A stretch of 59,107 nucleotides of DNA, taken from NCBI GenBank assembly GCA_032718475.1, contig JAUCBJ010001236.1, positions 1-59,107 of the forward strand, given 5' to 3'. This document shows positions 1 through 12,960 of this stretch, piece after piece (position 1 is the first letter of the stretch; each line of letters begins with the position of its first letter). The DNA comes from Nemertoderma westbladi. Lineage: Eukaryota > Xenacoelomorpha > Nemertodermatida > Nemertodermatidae. The translations under genes were made by a program, and so were the position numbers. The notes beneath the pieces were generated by a model. It had not been told where the DNA came from. It made no database searches and saw only the letters and a list, made by a program, of their open reading frames with translations.

Positions 1-37
1 CCAAATTAATATCATGTCTCAATGTTTATATCAATTA

Positions 38-110
38 AGGGAAAGGAGCAGGTTACAGTGGCACTTTAATCTAACCAAAACAATTAAAGAAAGTCAATAA
101 CAGAGGTTCG
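38..110 (+). repeat. Dispersed repeat, copy 1 of 3
   Basis: This stretch (agggaaaggagcaggttaca... followed by 'ctaaccaaaacaattaaagaaagtcaa') recurs in degraded form near 12815 and near 20290. All three are in the same orientation. There is no coding potential. It is probably the end of an unclassified interspersed element. Confidence 0.5.
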
Positions 111-349
111 GGTTTTATTTTGGAAGGAGTGTTTGGATGAAGTATTTTTGGCTTGGAGAGGGATGAACCTTGATTGTTTTACGACTTAAGAGTAACGAAA
201 CCTTCCATCTTTCCTTTGATTGTTTGAACATCGCGGCATTCACAAGCCGCATGCAACATTGCACGAGATATTACAATAAGTGATATTTCCATAATTTCAG
301 AGCTACAGGAATGTTTAAAATCAGTTCATGTCAGCTGCATTTAATCCCT

Positions 350-468
350 GTAGTTTAGATTGTATAGACTAACCCAAACACGCTATGTTACCGTCCATCC
401 CTATGTAGTTTAGATTGTATAGACTAACCCAAACACGCTATGTTACCGTCCATCCCTATGTAGTTTAG
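350..468 (+). repeat. 55-bp tandem duplication
   Basis: A 55-bp unit beginning 'gtagtttagattgtatagac' at 350 is repeated at 405 almost without change, and a third copy breaks off after the first bases at about 460. The rest of 1-719 holds no gene that I can support; it is presumably intronic sequence of the minus-strand SUCLG2 gene. Confidence 0.85.
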
Positions 469-719
469 ATTGAACTCCTGTGCCTTTTTCTCGCGAGAAT
501 CCGTTTCGGATTTATCGTCCATTGCGAAAACCTCCTTCTGTCGAAATTCTGCGTTATCGTCGAAATTAATCTTCGCGTCAAACGCCACAACTGGAAGTCA
601 AAATAACACAACAATAATTACTGGCGAGATCGAGAACATAATTATTATCATTTAAGTACTCATTACTCAGTAGGCAGTATATGTTTCACATTTTTTATTA
701 GTAGTTCATCAATAGTAAT

Positions 720-3700
720 TGTTTCCCACTCACCATCCACAACCAGAAAGTGTGCCTTTCCCACTTCGCCCAGGACTTGCAGGTACTTGCTTCCCATATA
801 CTCACCACGACCAGTACTTGTTTCCCATATACTCACCACGACCAGTACTTGTTTCCCATATACTCACCACGACCAGTACTTGTTTCCCCATAAACTCACC
901 ACGACCAGTAGTACTTGTTTCCCATATACTCACCACGACCAGTACTTGTTTCCCATATACTCACCACGACCAGTACTTGTTTCCCATAGACTCACCACGG
1001 CCAGGTACTTGTTTCCCATATACTCACCACGACCAGTACTTGTTTCCCATATACTCACCACGACCAGTACTTGTTTCCCCATAAACTCACCACGACCAGT
1101 ACTTGTTTCCCATAGACTCACCACGGCCGGTACTTGTTTCCCATATACTCACCACGACCAGTACTTGTTTCCCATAGACTCACCACGACAGTACTTGTTT
1201 CCCATATACTCACCACGACCAGTACTTGTTTCCCATAGACTCACCACGACCAGTACTTGTTTCCCATATACTCACCACGACCAGTACTTGTTTCCCATAG
1301 ACTCACCACGACGGTACTTGTTTCCCATATACTCACCACGACCATGTACTTGTTTCCCAAATACTCAACACGACCAGTACTTGTTTCCCCATATACTCAC
1401 CACGACCAGTACTTGTTTCCCATAGACTCACCACGGCCGGTACTTGTTTCCCATAGACTCACCACGGCCGGTACTTGTTTCCCATATACTCACCACGACC
1501 AGTACTTGTTTCCCATATACTCACCACGACCAGTACTTGTTTCCCATAGACTCACCACGACCAGTACTTGTTTCCCATATACTCACCACGACCAGTACTT
1601 GTTTCCCATATACTCACCACGACCAGTACTTGTTTCCCATAGACTCACCACGGCCGGTACTTGTTTCCCATAGACTCACCACGACCAGTACTTGTTTCCC
1701 ATAGACTCACCACGACAATTACTTGTTTCCCCATATACTCACCACGACCAGTACTTGTTTCCCATATACTCACCACGACAATTACTTGTTTCCCATATAC
1801 TCACTACGACCATTACTTGTTTCCCATAGACTCACCACGGCCGGTACTTGTTTCCCATAGACTCACCACGGCCGGTACTTGTTTCCCATATACTCACCAC
1901 GACCAGTACTTGTTTTCCATATACTCACCACGACCAGTACTTGTTTCCCATAGACTCACCACGACCAGTACTTGTTTTCCATATACTCACCACGACCAGT
2001 ACTTGTTTCCCATATACTCACCACGACCAGTACTTGTTTCCCATAGACTCACCACGGCCGGTACTTGTTTCCCATATACTCACCACGACCAGTACTTGTT
2101 TCCCATAGACTCACCACGACAATTACTTGTTTCCCCATATACTCACCACGACCAGTACTTGTTTCCCATATACTCACCACGACAATTACTTGTTTCCCAT
2201 ATACTCACCACGACCAGTACTTGTTTCCCATAGACTCACCACGACCAGTACTTGTTTCCCATAGACTCACCACGACCAGTACTTGTTTCCCATATACTCA
2301 CCACGACCAGTACTTGTTTCCCATATACTCACCACGACCAGTACTTGTTTCCCATAGACTCACCACGACCAGTACTTGTTTTCCATATACTCACCACGAC
2401 CAGTACTTGTTTCCCATATACTCACCACGACCAGTACTTGTTTCCCATAGACTCACCACGGCCGGTACTTGTTTCCCATATACTCACCACGACCAGTACT
2501 TGTTTCCCATATACTCACCACGACAATTACTTGTTTCCCCATATACTCACCACGACCAGTACTTGTTTCCCATATACTCACCACGACAATTACTTGTTTC
2601 CCATATACTCACCACGACCAGTACTTGTTTCCCATAGACTCACCACGACCAGTACTTGTTTCCCATATACTCACCACGACAATTACTTGTTTCCCCATAT
2701 ACTCACCACGACCAGTACTTGTTTCCCATATACTCACTACGACAATTACTTGTTTCCCATACACTCACCACGACCAGTACTTGTTTTCCATATACTCACC
2801 ACGACCAGTACTTGTTTCCCATAGACTCACCACGGCCGGTACTTGTTTCCCATAGACTCACCACGACCAGTACTTGTTTCCCATATACTCACCACGGCAG
2901 GTACTTGTTTCCCATATACTCACCACGACCAGTACTTGTTTCCCATATACTCACTACGACAATTACTTGTTTCCCATATACTCACCACGACCAGTACTTG
3001 TTTCCCCATAAACTCACCACGACCAGTACTTGTTTCCCATAGACTCACCACGACAATTACTTGTTTCCCCATATACTCACCACGACAATTACTTGTTTCC
3101 CCATATACTCACCACGACCAGTACTTGTTTCCCCATATACTCACCACGACCTGTACTTGTTTCCCATAGACTCACCACGAGCAGTACTTGTTTCCCAAAT
3201 ACTCACCACGACCAGTACTTGTTTCCCATATACTCACCACGACCAGTACTTGTTTCCCATATACTCACCACGACCAGTACTTGTTTCCCATAGACTCACC
3301 ACGACCAGTACTTGTTTCCCAAATACTCACCACGACCAGTACTTGTTTCCCAAATACTCACCACGACCAGTACTTGTTTCCCATAGACTAACCACGGCCG
3401 GTACTTGTTTCCCATAGACTCACCACGACCAGTACTTGTTTCCCATAGACTCACCACGACCAGTACTTGTTTCCCATAGACTCACCACGGCCGGTACTTG
3501 TTTCCCATATACTCACCACGACCAGTACTTGTTTCCCATAGACTCACCACGACCAGTACTTGTTTCCCAAATACTCACCACGACCAGTACTTGTTTCCCA
3601 AATACTCACCACGACCAGTACTTGTTTCCCATAGACTCACCACGACCAGTACTTGTTTCCCATAGACTCACTACGACAATTACTTGTTTCCCATATACTC

Positions 3701-6700
3701 ACCACGACCAGTACTTGTTTCCCATAGACTCACCACGACCAGTACTTGTTTCCCATAGACTCACCACGACCAGTACTTGTTTCCCATAGACTCACCACGA
3801 CCAGTACTTGTTTCCCATAGACTCACCACGACCAGTACTTGTTTCCCATAGACTCACCACGACCAGTACTTGTTTCCCATAGACTCACTACGACAATTAC
3901 TTGTTTCCCATATACTCACCACGACCAGTACTTGTTTCCCATAGACTCACCACGACCAGTACTTGTTTCCCATAGACTCACCACGACCAGTACTTGTTTC
4001 CCATAGACTCACCACGACCAGTACTTGTTTCCCATAGACTCACCACGACCAGTACTTGTTTCCCATAGACTCACCACGACCAGTACTTGTTTCCCATAGG
4101 CTTACCACGGCCGGTACTTGTTTCCCATATACTCACTACGACAATTACTTGTTTCCCATATACTCACCACGACCAGTACTTGTTTCCCATATACTCACCA
4201 CGACAATTACTTGTTTCCCATATACTCACCACGACCAGTACTTGTTTCCCATAGACTCACCACGGCCGGTACTTGTTTCCCATAGACTCACCACGGCCGG
4301 TACTTGTTTCCCATAGACTCACCACGGCCGGTACTTGTTTCCCATATACTCACTACGACAATTACTTGTTTCCCATATACTCACCACGACCAGTACTTGT
4401 TTCCCATAGACTCACCACGGCCGGTACTTGTTTCCCATATACTCACCACGACCAGTACTTGTTTCCCATAGACTCACCACGGCCGGTACTTGTTTCCCAT
4501 AGACTCACCACGGCCGGTACTTGTTTCCCATATACTCACTACGACAATTACTTGTTTCCCATATACTCACCACGACCAGTACTTGTTTCCCATAGACTCA
4601 CCACGGCTGGTACTTGTTTCCCATATACTCACTACGACAATTACTTGTTTCCCATATACTCACCACGACCAGTACTTGTTTCCCATAGACTCACCACGAC
4701 CAGTACTTGTTTCCCATATACTCACCACGACCAGTACTTGTTTCCCATAGACTCACCACGACCAGTACTTGTTTCCCATAGACTCACCACGACCAGTACT
4801 TGTTTCCCATAGACTCACCACGACCAGTACTTGTTTCCCATAGACTTACCACGGCCGGTACTTGTTTCCCATATACTCACTACGACAATTACTTGTTTCC
4901 CATATACTCACCACGACCAGTACTTGTTTCCCAAATACTCACCACGACCAGTACTTGTTTCCCATAGACTCACCACGACCAGTACTTGTTTCCCATAGAC
5001 TTACCACGGCCGGTACTTGTTTCCCATATACTCACTACGACAATTACTTGTTTCCCATAGACTCACCACGACCAGTACTTGTTTCCCATAGACTCACCAC
5101 GACCAGTACTTGTTTCCCATAGACTCACCACGACCAGTACTTGTTTCCCATAGACTCACCACGACCAGTACTTGTTTCCCATAGACTCACCACGACCAGT
5201 ACTTGTTTCCCATAGACTCACCACGACCAGTACTTGTTTCCCATAGACTCACCACGGCCGGTACTTGTTTCCCATATACTCACTACGACAATTACTTGTT
5301 TCCCATATACTCACCACGACAATTACTTGTTTCCCATATACTCACCACGACCAGTACTTGTTTCCCCATAAACTCACCACGACCAGTACTTGTTTCCCCA
5401 TAGACTCACCACGACCAGTACTTGTTTCCCATAGACTCACCACGACCAGTACTTGTTTCCCATAGACTCACCACGACCAGTACTTGTTTTCCATATACTC
5501 ACCACGACCAGTACTTGTTTCCCATAGACTCACCACGACCAGTACTTGTTTCCCATAGACTCACCACGGCCGGTACTGTACTTGTTTCCCATATACTCAC
5601 TACGACAATTACTTGTTTCCCATAGACTCACCACGACCAGTACTTGTTTCCCATAGACTCACCACGACCAGTACTTGTTTCCCATAGACTCACCACGACC
5701 AGTACTTGTTTCCCATAGACTCACCACGACCAGTACTTGTTTCCCATAGACTCACCACGACCAGTACTTGTTTCCCATAGACTCACCACGACCAGTACTT
5801 GTTTCCCATAGACTCACCACGGCCGGTACTTGTTTCCCATAGACTCACCACGGCCGGTACTTGTTTCCCATATACTCACTACGACAATTACTTGTTTCCC
5901 ATATACTCACCACGACCAGTAGTACTTGTTTCCCATATACTCACCACGACCAGTACTTGTTTCCCATAGACTCACCACGACCAGTACTTGTTTCCCATAG
6001 ACTCACCACGACCAGTACTTGTTTCCCATAGACTCACCACGGCCGGTACTTGTTTCCCATATACTCACTACGACAATTACTTGTTTCCCATATACTCACC
6101 ACGACAATTACTTGTTTCCCATATACTCACCACGACCAGTACTTGTTTCCCCATAAACTCACCACGACCAGTACTTGTTTCCCCATAGACTCACCACGAC
6201 CAGTACTTGTTTCCCATAGACTCACCACGACCAGTACTTGTTTCCCATAGACTCACCACGACCAGTACTTGTTTTCCATATACTCACCACGACCAGTACT
6301 TGTTTCCCATAGACTCACCACGACCAGTACTTGTTTCCCATAGACTCACCACGGCCGGTACTGTACTTGTTTCCCATATACTCACTACGACAATTACTTG
6401 TTTCCCATATACTCACCACGACCAGTACTTGTTTCCCATAGACTCACCACGACCAGTACTTGTTTCCCATAGACTCACCACGACCAGTACTTGTTTCCCA
6501 TAGACTCACCACGACCAGTACTTGTTTCCCATAGACTCACCACGACCAGTACTTGTTTCCCATAGACTCACCACGACCAGTACTTGTTTCCCATAGACTT
6601 ACCACGGCCGGTACTTGTTTCCCATATACTCACTACGACAATTACTTGTTTCCCATATACTCACCACGACCAGTACTTGTTTCCCATATACTCACCACGA

Positions 6701-8591
6701 CCAGTACTTGTTTCCCATAGACTCACCACGACCAGTACTTGTTTCCCATAGACTCACCACGGCCGGTACTTGTTTCCCATAGACTCACCACGACCAGTAC
6801 TTGTTTCCCATAGACTCACCACGGCCGGTACTTGTTTCCCATATACTCACTACGATAATTACTTGTTTCCCATATACTCACCACGACCAGTACTTGTTTC
6901 CCATAGACTCACCACGACCAGTACTTGTTTCCCATAGACTCACCACGACCAGTACTTGTTTCCCATAGACTCACCACGGCCGGTACTTGTTTCCCATATA
7001 CTCACTACGACAATTACTTGTTTCCCATATACTCACCACGACCAGTACTTGTTTCCCATATACTCACCACGACCAGTACTTGTTTCCCATATACTCACCA
7101 CGACCAGTACTTGTTTCCCATAGACTCACCACGACCAGTACTTGTTTCCCATATACTCACCACGACCAGTAGTACTTGTTTCCCATAGACTCACCACGGC
7201 CGGTACTTGTTTCCCATATACTCACTACGACAATTACTTGTTTCCCATATACTCACCACGACCAGTACTTGTTTCCCATAGACTCACCACGACCAGTAGT
7301 ACTTGTTTCCCATATACTCACAACGACCAGTACTTGTTTCCCATATACTCACCACGACCAGTACTTGTTTCCCATAGACTCACCACGACCAGTACTTGTT
7401 TCCCATAGACTCACCACGGCCGGTACTTGTTTCCCATATACTCACCACGACCAGTAGTACTTGTTTCCCATATACTCACCACGACCAGTACTTGTTTCCC
7501 CATATACTCACCACGACAATTACTTGTTTCCCATATACTCACCACGACAATTACTTGTTTCCCATAGACTCACCACGACCAGTACTTGTTTCCCATAGAC
7601 TCACCACGACCAGTACTTGTTTCCCATAGACTCACCACGACCAGTACTTGTTTCCCATATACTCACCACGACCAGTACTTGTTTCCCATAGACTCTCCAC
7701 GACCAGTACTTGTTTCCCATAGACTCACCACGATCAGTACTTGTTTCCCATATACTCACCACGACCAGTAGTACTTGTTTCCCATATACTCACCACGACC
7801 AGTACTTGTTTCCCATATACTCACCACGACCAGTAGTACTTGTTTCCCATATACTCACCACGACCAGTAGTACTTGTTTCCCATATACTCACCACGACCA
7901 GTACTTGTTTCACATAGACTCACCACGATCAGTACTTGTTTCCCATATACTCACCACGACCAGTAGTACTTGTTTCCCATATACTCACCACGACCAGTAG
8001 TACTTGTTTCCCATATACTCACCACGGCCGGTACTTGTTTCCCATATACTCACCACGACCAGTAGTACTTGTTTCCCATATACTCACCACGACCAGTACT
8101 TGTTTCCCATATACTCACCACGACCAGTAGTACTTGTTTCCCATATACTCACCACGACCAGTAGTACTTGTTTCCCATATACTCACCACGACCAGTACTT
8201 GTTTCCCATATACTCACCACGACAATTACTTGTTTCCCATATACTCACCACGACAATTACTTGTTTCCCCATAAACTCACCACGACCATTACTTGTTTCC
8301 CCATATACTCACCACGACAATTACTTGTTTCCCCATAAACTCACCACGACCAGTACTTGTTTCCCAAATACTCACCACGACCAGTACTTGTTTCCCATAT
8401 ACTCACCACGACCAGTACTTGTTTCCCCATAAACTCACCACGACCATTACTTGTTTCCCCATATACTCACCACGACAATTACTTGTTTCCCCATAAACTC
8501 ACCACGACCAGTACTTGTTTCCTAAATACTCACCACGACCAGTACTTGTTTCCTAAATACTCACCACGACCAGTACTTGTTTCCCCAAAAG
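720..8591 (-). repeat. Giant 31-bp minisatellite derived from an exon/5' splice site
   Basis: About 250 tandem copies of a 31-bp unit, read on plus as 'cccatatactcaccacgacc' then 'agtacttgttt'. Units vary by single bases (gac/ggc, cag/ccg/aat, ata/aga/aaa). On the minus strand each unit contains the last 22 nt of the SUCLG2 exon ending at 8565 followed by GTGAGTAT-type intron sequence. The array therefore starts inside that exon and continues into the intron. Longer periodicities are visible: about 404 bp (13 units plus 1 bp) repeated three times over 1444-2640, and about 785 bp between 5203-5625 and 5988-6410. Open frames across the array are by-products of the periodicity and are not genes. 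Confidence 0.97.
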
Positions 8592-9826
8592 GATTAATTT
8601 CAACCTGAGTGGCATCAACTTCCAGAAACAATGTGTAGAGAAGTTGAATCTGATTGGCTGCTTCTTCTATTAGATTTTCAGGGAATCCGAGATTGCGCGA
8701 TAGTTCGAGACATTGGTGGGGTTGTATTCCCTTTGTGATATCAACTGGAACCTGTATCAAATAATATAGTTAGTGTGAGTTCAAGAGATAGTTGGATTCA
8801 ATTCTTTCTGTACAACAGTTATCACAATATCAACTCACCTTGAATATTTGCTCTGGTTGAGTGGCTGCAACCTCTTCTATATTGACTCCACCACAAGGAC
8901 TTCCTACAATAACTGGCCCACCGAAATCCCTGTCCATTAAAATAGCCAGATAGGTCTCTCTCACGATATCCAAAGCCTCCGCAACCATAACCTACATAAA
9001 ACAAAACTTTATATTTATATCGGTGGTTCTGTAATAATTGTACAAACAAACATTCGTATATCTGTGTACGCGGTTAAACAATGCCCCGTATATGACGGGT
9101 ATCATTGACAATAACGAAGTCCGCATCCCCATAAGCACTCAATGTATTATTAAAAGTATATCTCGCAAAGTATAACGCAACCATTCGCGGTGAGTCACGC
9201 GGACTCACCGTCTTAACCAGCACCCCGTCGCCGGTGGTTTGTTTGGTCACCAGACGATGGCCCAACATCTGTTCCACTAGAGGCGCCACAGTACCCAGGT
9301 CTTTGGTTAACTTGACGCCGCCCTTTAGACCGCTGGAGAATGTCCCCTTACCGCGGCCGCCGGCTAGGATCTGGGCCTTTATAACCAGTTCCTTCGCTAA
9401 AATAAAAGATACGATAATTAGTTTCCTATTCTAACAGTCTAAGTCTAACTAAACATACTGACTTATAGTTAAGAACAGAAAGTAGCCTATCTAACTAAGT
9501 AGTCTATCATCTAGGCTAGGCCAGTTTTAGTAGAACAAAGGCAGCGACCAACTAATCCTAACAAAAATAAAACTAACCAGAATTCGTAATCAAAAGCTCA
9601 AAGTAAAAAATATGAGCTTAATGTAGTAATATTAAACTTTGACTTTATCCATGATGATGAACTTACCAATTGTATTTAGTATTTCTTTGCCGGCTTGCGC
9701 AGCCTGGGCCGGAGTATCGGCCATTTGGAATCTCTGAATATTAATGCCATGTTTTGCCATCAACGACTTACTCTGGTATTCCTGTAAGCTTAGCCATCGC
9801 CGTGGCGTTACTGCTAACCCATGTTT
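8565..9826 (-). CDS. SUCLG2: Succinyl-CoA ligase (GDP-forming) beta subunit, exons 2-5 (partial gene)
   Basis: Mitochondrial TCA-cycle enzyme subunit that, with the alpha subunit, interconverts succinyl-CoA and succinate with nucleotide phosphorylation. Four minus-strand exons join in phase: 9667-9826 ([19 protein letters not shown], start of the ATP-grasp region), 9209-9396 ([14 protein letters not shown], nucleotide-binding loop, then GGVKLTKD), 8839-8991 ([20 protein letters not shown]...[14 protein letters not shown]) and 8565-8751 ([18 protein letters not shown]). All have AG acceptors and GTAAGT/GTGAGT donors. The sequence follows the GTP-specific paralogue more closely than SUCLA2. The next exon should begin after the NPFGET segment but lies beyond the minisatellite, outside the window. 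The first exon, with the mitochondrial presequence, was not found upstream of 9826. The last exon's 3' end is the seed of the neighbouring repeat array. Confidence 0.93.
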
Positions 9827-10249
9827 CTGTAAACGAGATTAATTTATGAGAATTAATAGCTTTATAAAGGGGTGACAGCAACTCATCGAATTAGCAAGAT
9901 CAAGATGAGATTCGTGACACGGATTTACAGTTACACTAATAATGGCTACACAGATAACAGGATAATACTTTATAATTTACACTGGCTGACTGGGACACGG
10001 AATTGCTTGTCGCGTTTGACCTGGCAGCCTGGTGCCAGGAACCTGCTACATACCGTAGTACAGAATACAGAGAGACATACGTTCTAACGTACCGTACTGA
10101 CGTTCGTCCTGCAGTAGGCTACTGGTACCCTACGTATGCTGGTATGTTATGTCTGTAATCCGAATCCGTGACCTTAGTACTAGTAGGCTACTACGGTATA
10201 CAGGTATACTATAGCTGTATAGTACGACTCTGGACTGGACTCAGTCCAG
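9827..10249. other. Intronic/intergenic sequence without recognised features
   Basis: This lies upstream, on the minus strand, of the first SUCLG2 exon that was found. It has mixed composition with many short 'accggtac/gtactg' words. No exon, RNA gene or transposon end was seen. The missing first exon of SUCLG2 was looked for here and further up, but no in-phase candidate with a donor site was convincing. Confidence 0.5.
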
Positions 10250-11421
10250 CAAGTCCCTAAAAGGTGCCACCCTGCTCCATAGCGCGGGAAATTCAAATGA
10301 TTGAAAGACATGTTATTTGTACTGGAAAATGGAAATAAGGGTGGCAGATCAGATCTGCCACCTATATTTTGGCGGTAAATTCAAATCGTTTTAACATTGA
10401 ATACATGAATAGAGTAAGACTAATAATGTAATTCATTGAATCAGAATAAATTATTTCTTATCGGTTTAACTCACTCATCGTTACTGTTGTTGATTTATCT
10501 ATTCTGGGACTTCGAGCAGCTCGTGAACAACTAAACCGCTGACGTTAACTAGTATGGGGGCATAGAGCAGCACGTGAACAACTAAACTGGCTGGTTACCT
10601 AGTCTGGGACTTCGAACAGCACGTGAACAACTAAGCTGACTGGTTAACTAGTCTGGTACCGTACATGTCTGGGACAGATATAGCAGTATAGGCAGATGCA
10701 TTATACACACATATTGTTATTACAGTGGCATACCTGCGATATATACCGTATCAGTTCCCTGCTATATTGTTATAATTATAATGTTCTGATGTAATTATAT
10801 ATAACTGATACAAGCAAATAATAAATGTTCTTTACATTTACTGCTAGAAGTTAGGCCAAATCCCCCGACCCCCCCCCCCCCCCCCCCCCCCTCCTCAATT
10901 TGCAATTTTGCTCGAAGTCCCAGAGACTAGTGAACAAGTCAGCTTAGTTGTTCACGTGCTACTGGAAGTCCCAGACTAGTTAACCAGTCAGCTTTAGTTG
11001 TTCAAGTGCTGCTCGAAGTCCCAGACTTGTTAACCAGTCAGCTTAGTTCAGTCGTTGTTCACGTGCTACTGGAAGTCCCGACTAGTTAACCAGACAGCTT
11101 AGTTGTTCACGTCTGCGCTCTACTGCCAGACTAGTTAACGTCAGGTTTAGATGTTCACGTGCTGCTCGAAGTCCCAGAATAGATAAAACAACAACAATAC
11201 CGGATGAGTGAGTTAAACCGATAAGAAATAATTTATTCTGATTCAATGAATTTACATTAGTCTTACTCTATTCATGTATTCAATGTTACAACAGATTTGA
11301 ATTTACCGCCAAAATATAGATAGCAGATCTGATCTGCCACCCTTTCCAGTACAAATTACATGTCTTTCAATCATTTGAATTTCCCGCGCTATGGAGCAGG
11401 GTGGCACCTTTTAGGGACTTG
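10250..11421. mobile_element. Non-autonomous DNA transposon with long TIRs (Mutator-like)
   Basis: The ends 'caagtccctaaaaggtgcca' (10250) and its reverse complement (ending 11421) continue as imperfect inverted arms of about 260 bp, including the 'gaaattcaaatgattgaaag' and 'cagatcagatctgccac' segments. The flanks carry a direct repeat ctcagtccag (10240-10249 and 11423-11432, with one extra t at 11422). A duplication of 9-10 bp with long TIRs is what Mutator-type elements make; the family is inferred. There is no transposase inside. The centre consists of subrepeats built on 'gggacttcgagcagcacgtg' and 'aacaactaaactgactggtt', in one orientation on the left (10505-10660) and inverted on the right (10910-11180), around a 25-base C run at about 10867. 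Confidence 0.75.
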
Positions 11422-11434
11422 TCTCAGTCCAGCA

Positions 11435-12030
11435 GTCAGTCATCGATCTCTCCAAATCTCTCAACGCAGCAACTACTTGTACAGTTGTCAGGGTGTGGTT
11501 GTAGTCTAGGCTAGGCCTACCTGGTTAAAACATCGGCGAAGATAAGAAGGGCGAGATAAACCGGTAGTTGCTAGCGAACAATTCATCATCGTATATCACA
11601 GTACCGGTAGTATCACTGCTGCACTGTATCAGTATAGTATTACAAGATTAGTAATCAGTCCGTCTGTAACCTACCAGTACCGGTACACGTCTGACAGTAG
11701 TTAGGCCTTGGTGTGTAACGGAAATGCACAGACCGGTGTCCTAGGCGAATATCCCCCCCCCCCCCGTCCCTCCTCAAAGACTTAGATAAATATAGTTTGG
11801 ATTTATTTTTTTTTTGTTAGGGTTAGTTGGTCAGGCCCATATGGCATACATTTGGTTTTAAAACCCCACTACAATAAATCACGCGCAAAAACATTTATTT
11901 CACCTCTAAAAGCGCACGGTTTTATTATTTACGAGGTGTAATAATTCACAAATTGATTAATTTCTCCTCCTATTTTAGGGGATGATATAAATGGACACAT
12001 GTATGTGATTTTTTCTTCCCCCTAGCGATT
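11435..12030. other. Gene-free stretch
   Basis: No exon or RNA gene was seen. It contains a C run (about 11750-11765), then AT-rich sequence with 'ggggatgatataaat' that leads into the 62-bp repeat family at 12030. Confidence 0.5.
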
Positions 12031-12110
12031 AGCTGATTTAGGAGGGAATTTAAATACACAATTATGGTGTAATAAATCCGTCCGCTAATGATTGGTTGAT
12101 ATACGGCAGG
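12030..12110 (+). repeat. Outlying copy of the 62-bp AT-rich repeat
   Basis: The sequence 'gaatttaaatacacaattat' followed by 'ggtgtaataaatccgtccgctaatgattggttgat' matches the unit arrayed at 13570-14240. It lies 1.5 kb before the array and is followed by T-rich 'cctttttttcc' tracts (12123-12240). Confidence 0.75.
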
Positions 12111-12621
12111 CCTCCCAGAGTTTCCTTTTTTCCTTTTTTTTTCCTTTTTTTTAGAACGTTTCCTTTTTTTCCTTTTTTTTTAGAATTTTCCCTTTTTTCC
12201 TTTTATTTTGTCCATTTTCACACCTTTTTTTCCTTTTTTTAGTTCAGAAAATAGCCTGCTGTAAGTTGTAACATCTATTCAGTACAAGGCAGCGGGAGAC
12301 AGATGGACAGGTCGTGCAGTTTAATCAATTACCGGTACTGTACCACTGTCTGACTGTAATTCCATATATGACGATTTCAGTACTTACTATATACTATCAG
12401 TATAGTTGTCCTTGGCTTGGTAGTAAACTAATATGACAATGTACAGGACAAGTTATTTTCCTGCAATCATACTTAACGGTACCGGTACCAATGGAAACCA
12501 TTAGATCCCAGCAATCATTGGCAGATAAACTGAAATTTCAGCTTGCTGCTGATATTGACAAGGTTATAACAGAGATTGACGGGCATATGCCTATTATATT
12601 TTGATTAGACATTTTTTTGAC

Positions 12622-12760
12622 AAAAATCACAAGCTAAGCTACCATAAAAATGTAGCTGTGGAGGAGAGAACTTTAATATATTTATTTCTGAGACAGAGGC
12701 TGTCTCAGAAAATATGTATATTAAAGTTCTCTCCGCAGCTACATTTTTAGCGTGTGATTT
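12622..12760. repeat. Hairpin MITE-like inverted repeat
   Basis: The arms 'aaaaatgtagctgtggagga' (from 12646) through 'gagaactttaatata' and their complement at 12717-12748 pair with few mismatches. Outer bases 'aaaatcacaagct' and 'agcgtgtgattt' extend the stem. The loop is about 36 nt. No TSD was established. Confidence 0.75.
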
Positions 12761-12814
12761 ATTATAATTGACGCAAAACCGCCTTGGTGAATCAACAATG
12801 ATGATTTAAATTTA

Positions 12815-12960
12815 GGGAAAGGAACAGGTTGCAGTGGCAGTCTATTCTAACCAAAAGAATAAATGAAAGCATATAACACTGTTACAGTTTCATTTTTGCT
12901 CGCAATCGGCTGTTATTTGCGTCCATTTTCCCCTGGATATGGTTGTATTTTGATTGCGTC
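12815..12960 (+). repeat. Dispersed repeat, copy 2 of 3
   Basis: 'agggaaaggaacaggttgca' and the following 'ggcagt...ctaaccaaaagaataaatgaaag' match the copies at 38 and 20290. The shared part extends here to 'gctgttatttgcgtccattttcccc', which is also present in the copy at 20290. Confidence 0.6.

Noticed and set aside
720-8591. CRISPR array
   Set aside because: Units are contiguous 31-bp repeats with no unique spacers, in an animal intron.
719-8608. Dozens of open frames of 60-210 codons with repeated Pro/His/Thr-rich peptides
   Set aside because: They are translations of a 31-bp minisatellite. The unit is not a multiple of three, so all three frames stay open in turn. They start at non-ATG codons in most cases and lie in an intron of a minus-strand gene.
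8822-9289. Two minus-strand frames through the SUCLG2 exons 8839-8991 and 9209-9396 read past the splice sites
   Set aside because: One is the wrong frame and the other runs from exon into intron. The correct reading uses the splice sites given in the SUCLG2 entry.
9872-10087. 71-codon plus-strand frame next to the SUCLG2 exon
   Set aside because: No ATG-supported start or family match; it is antisense to the upstream part of SUCLG2.
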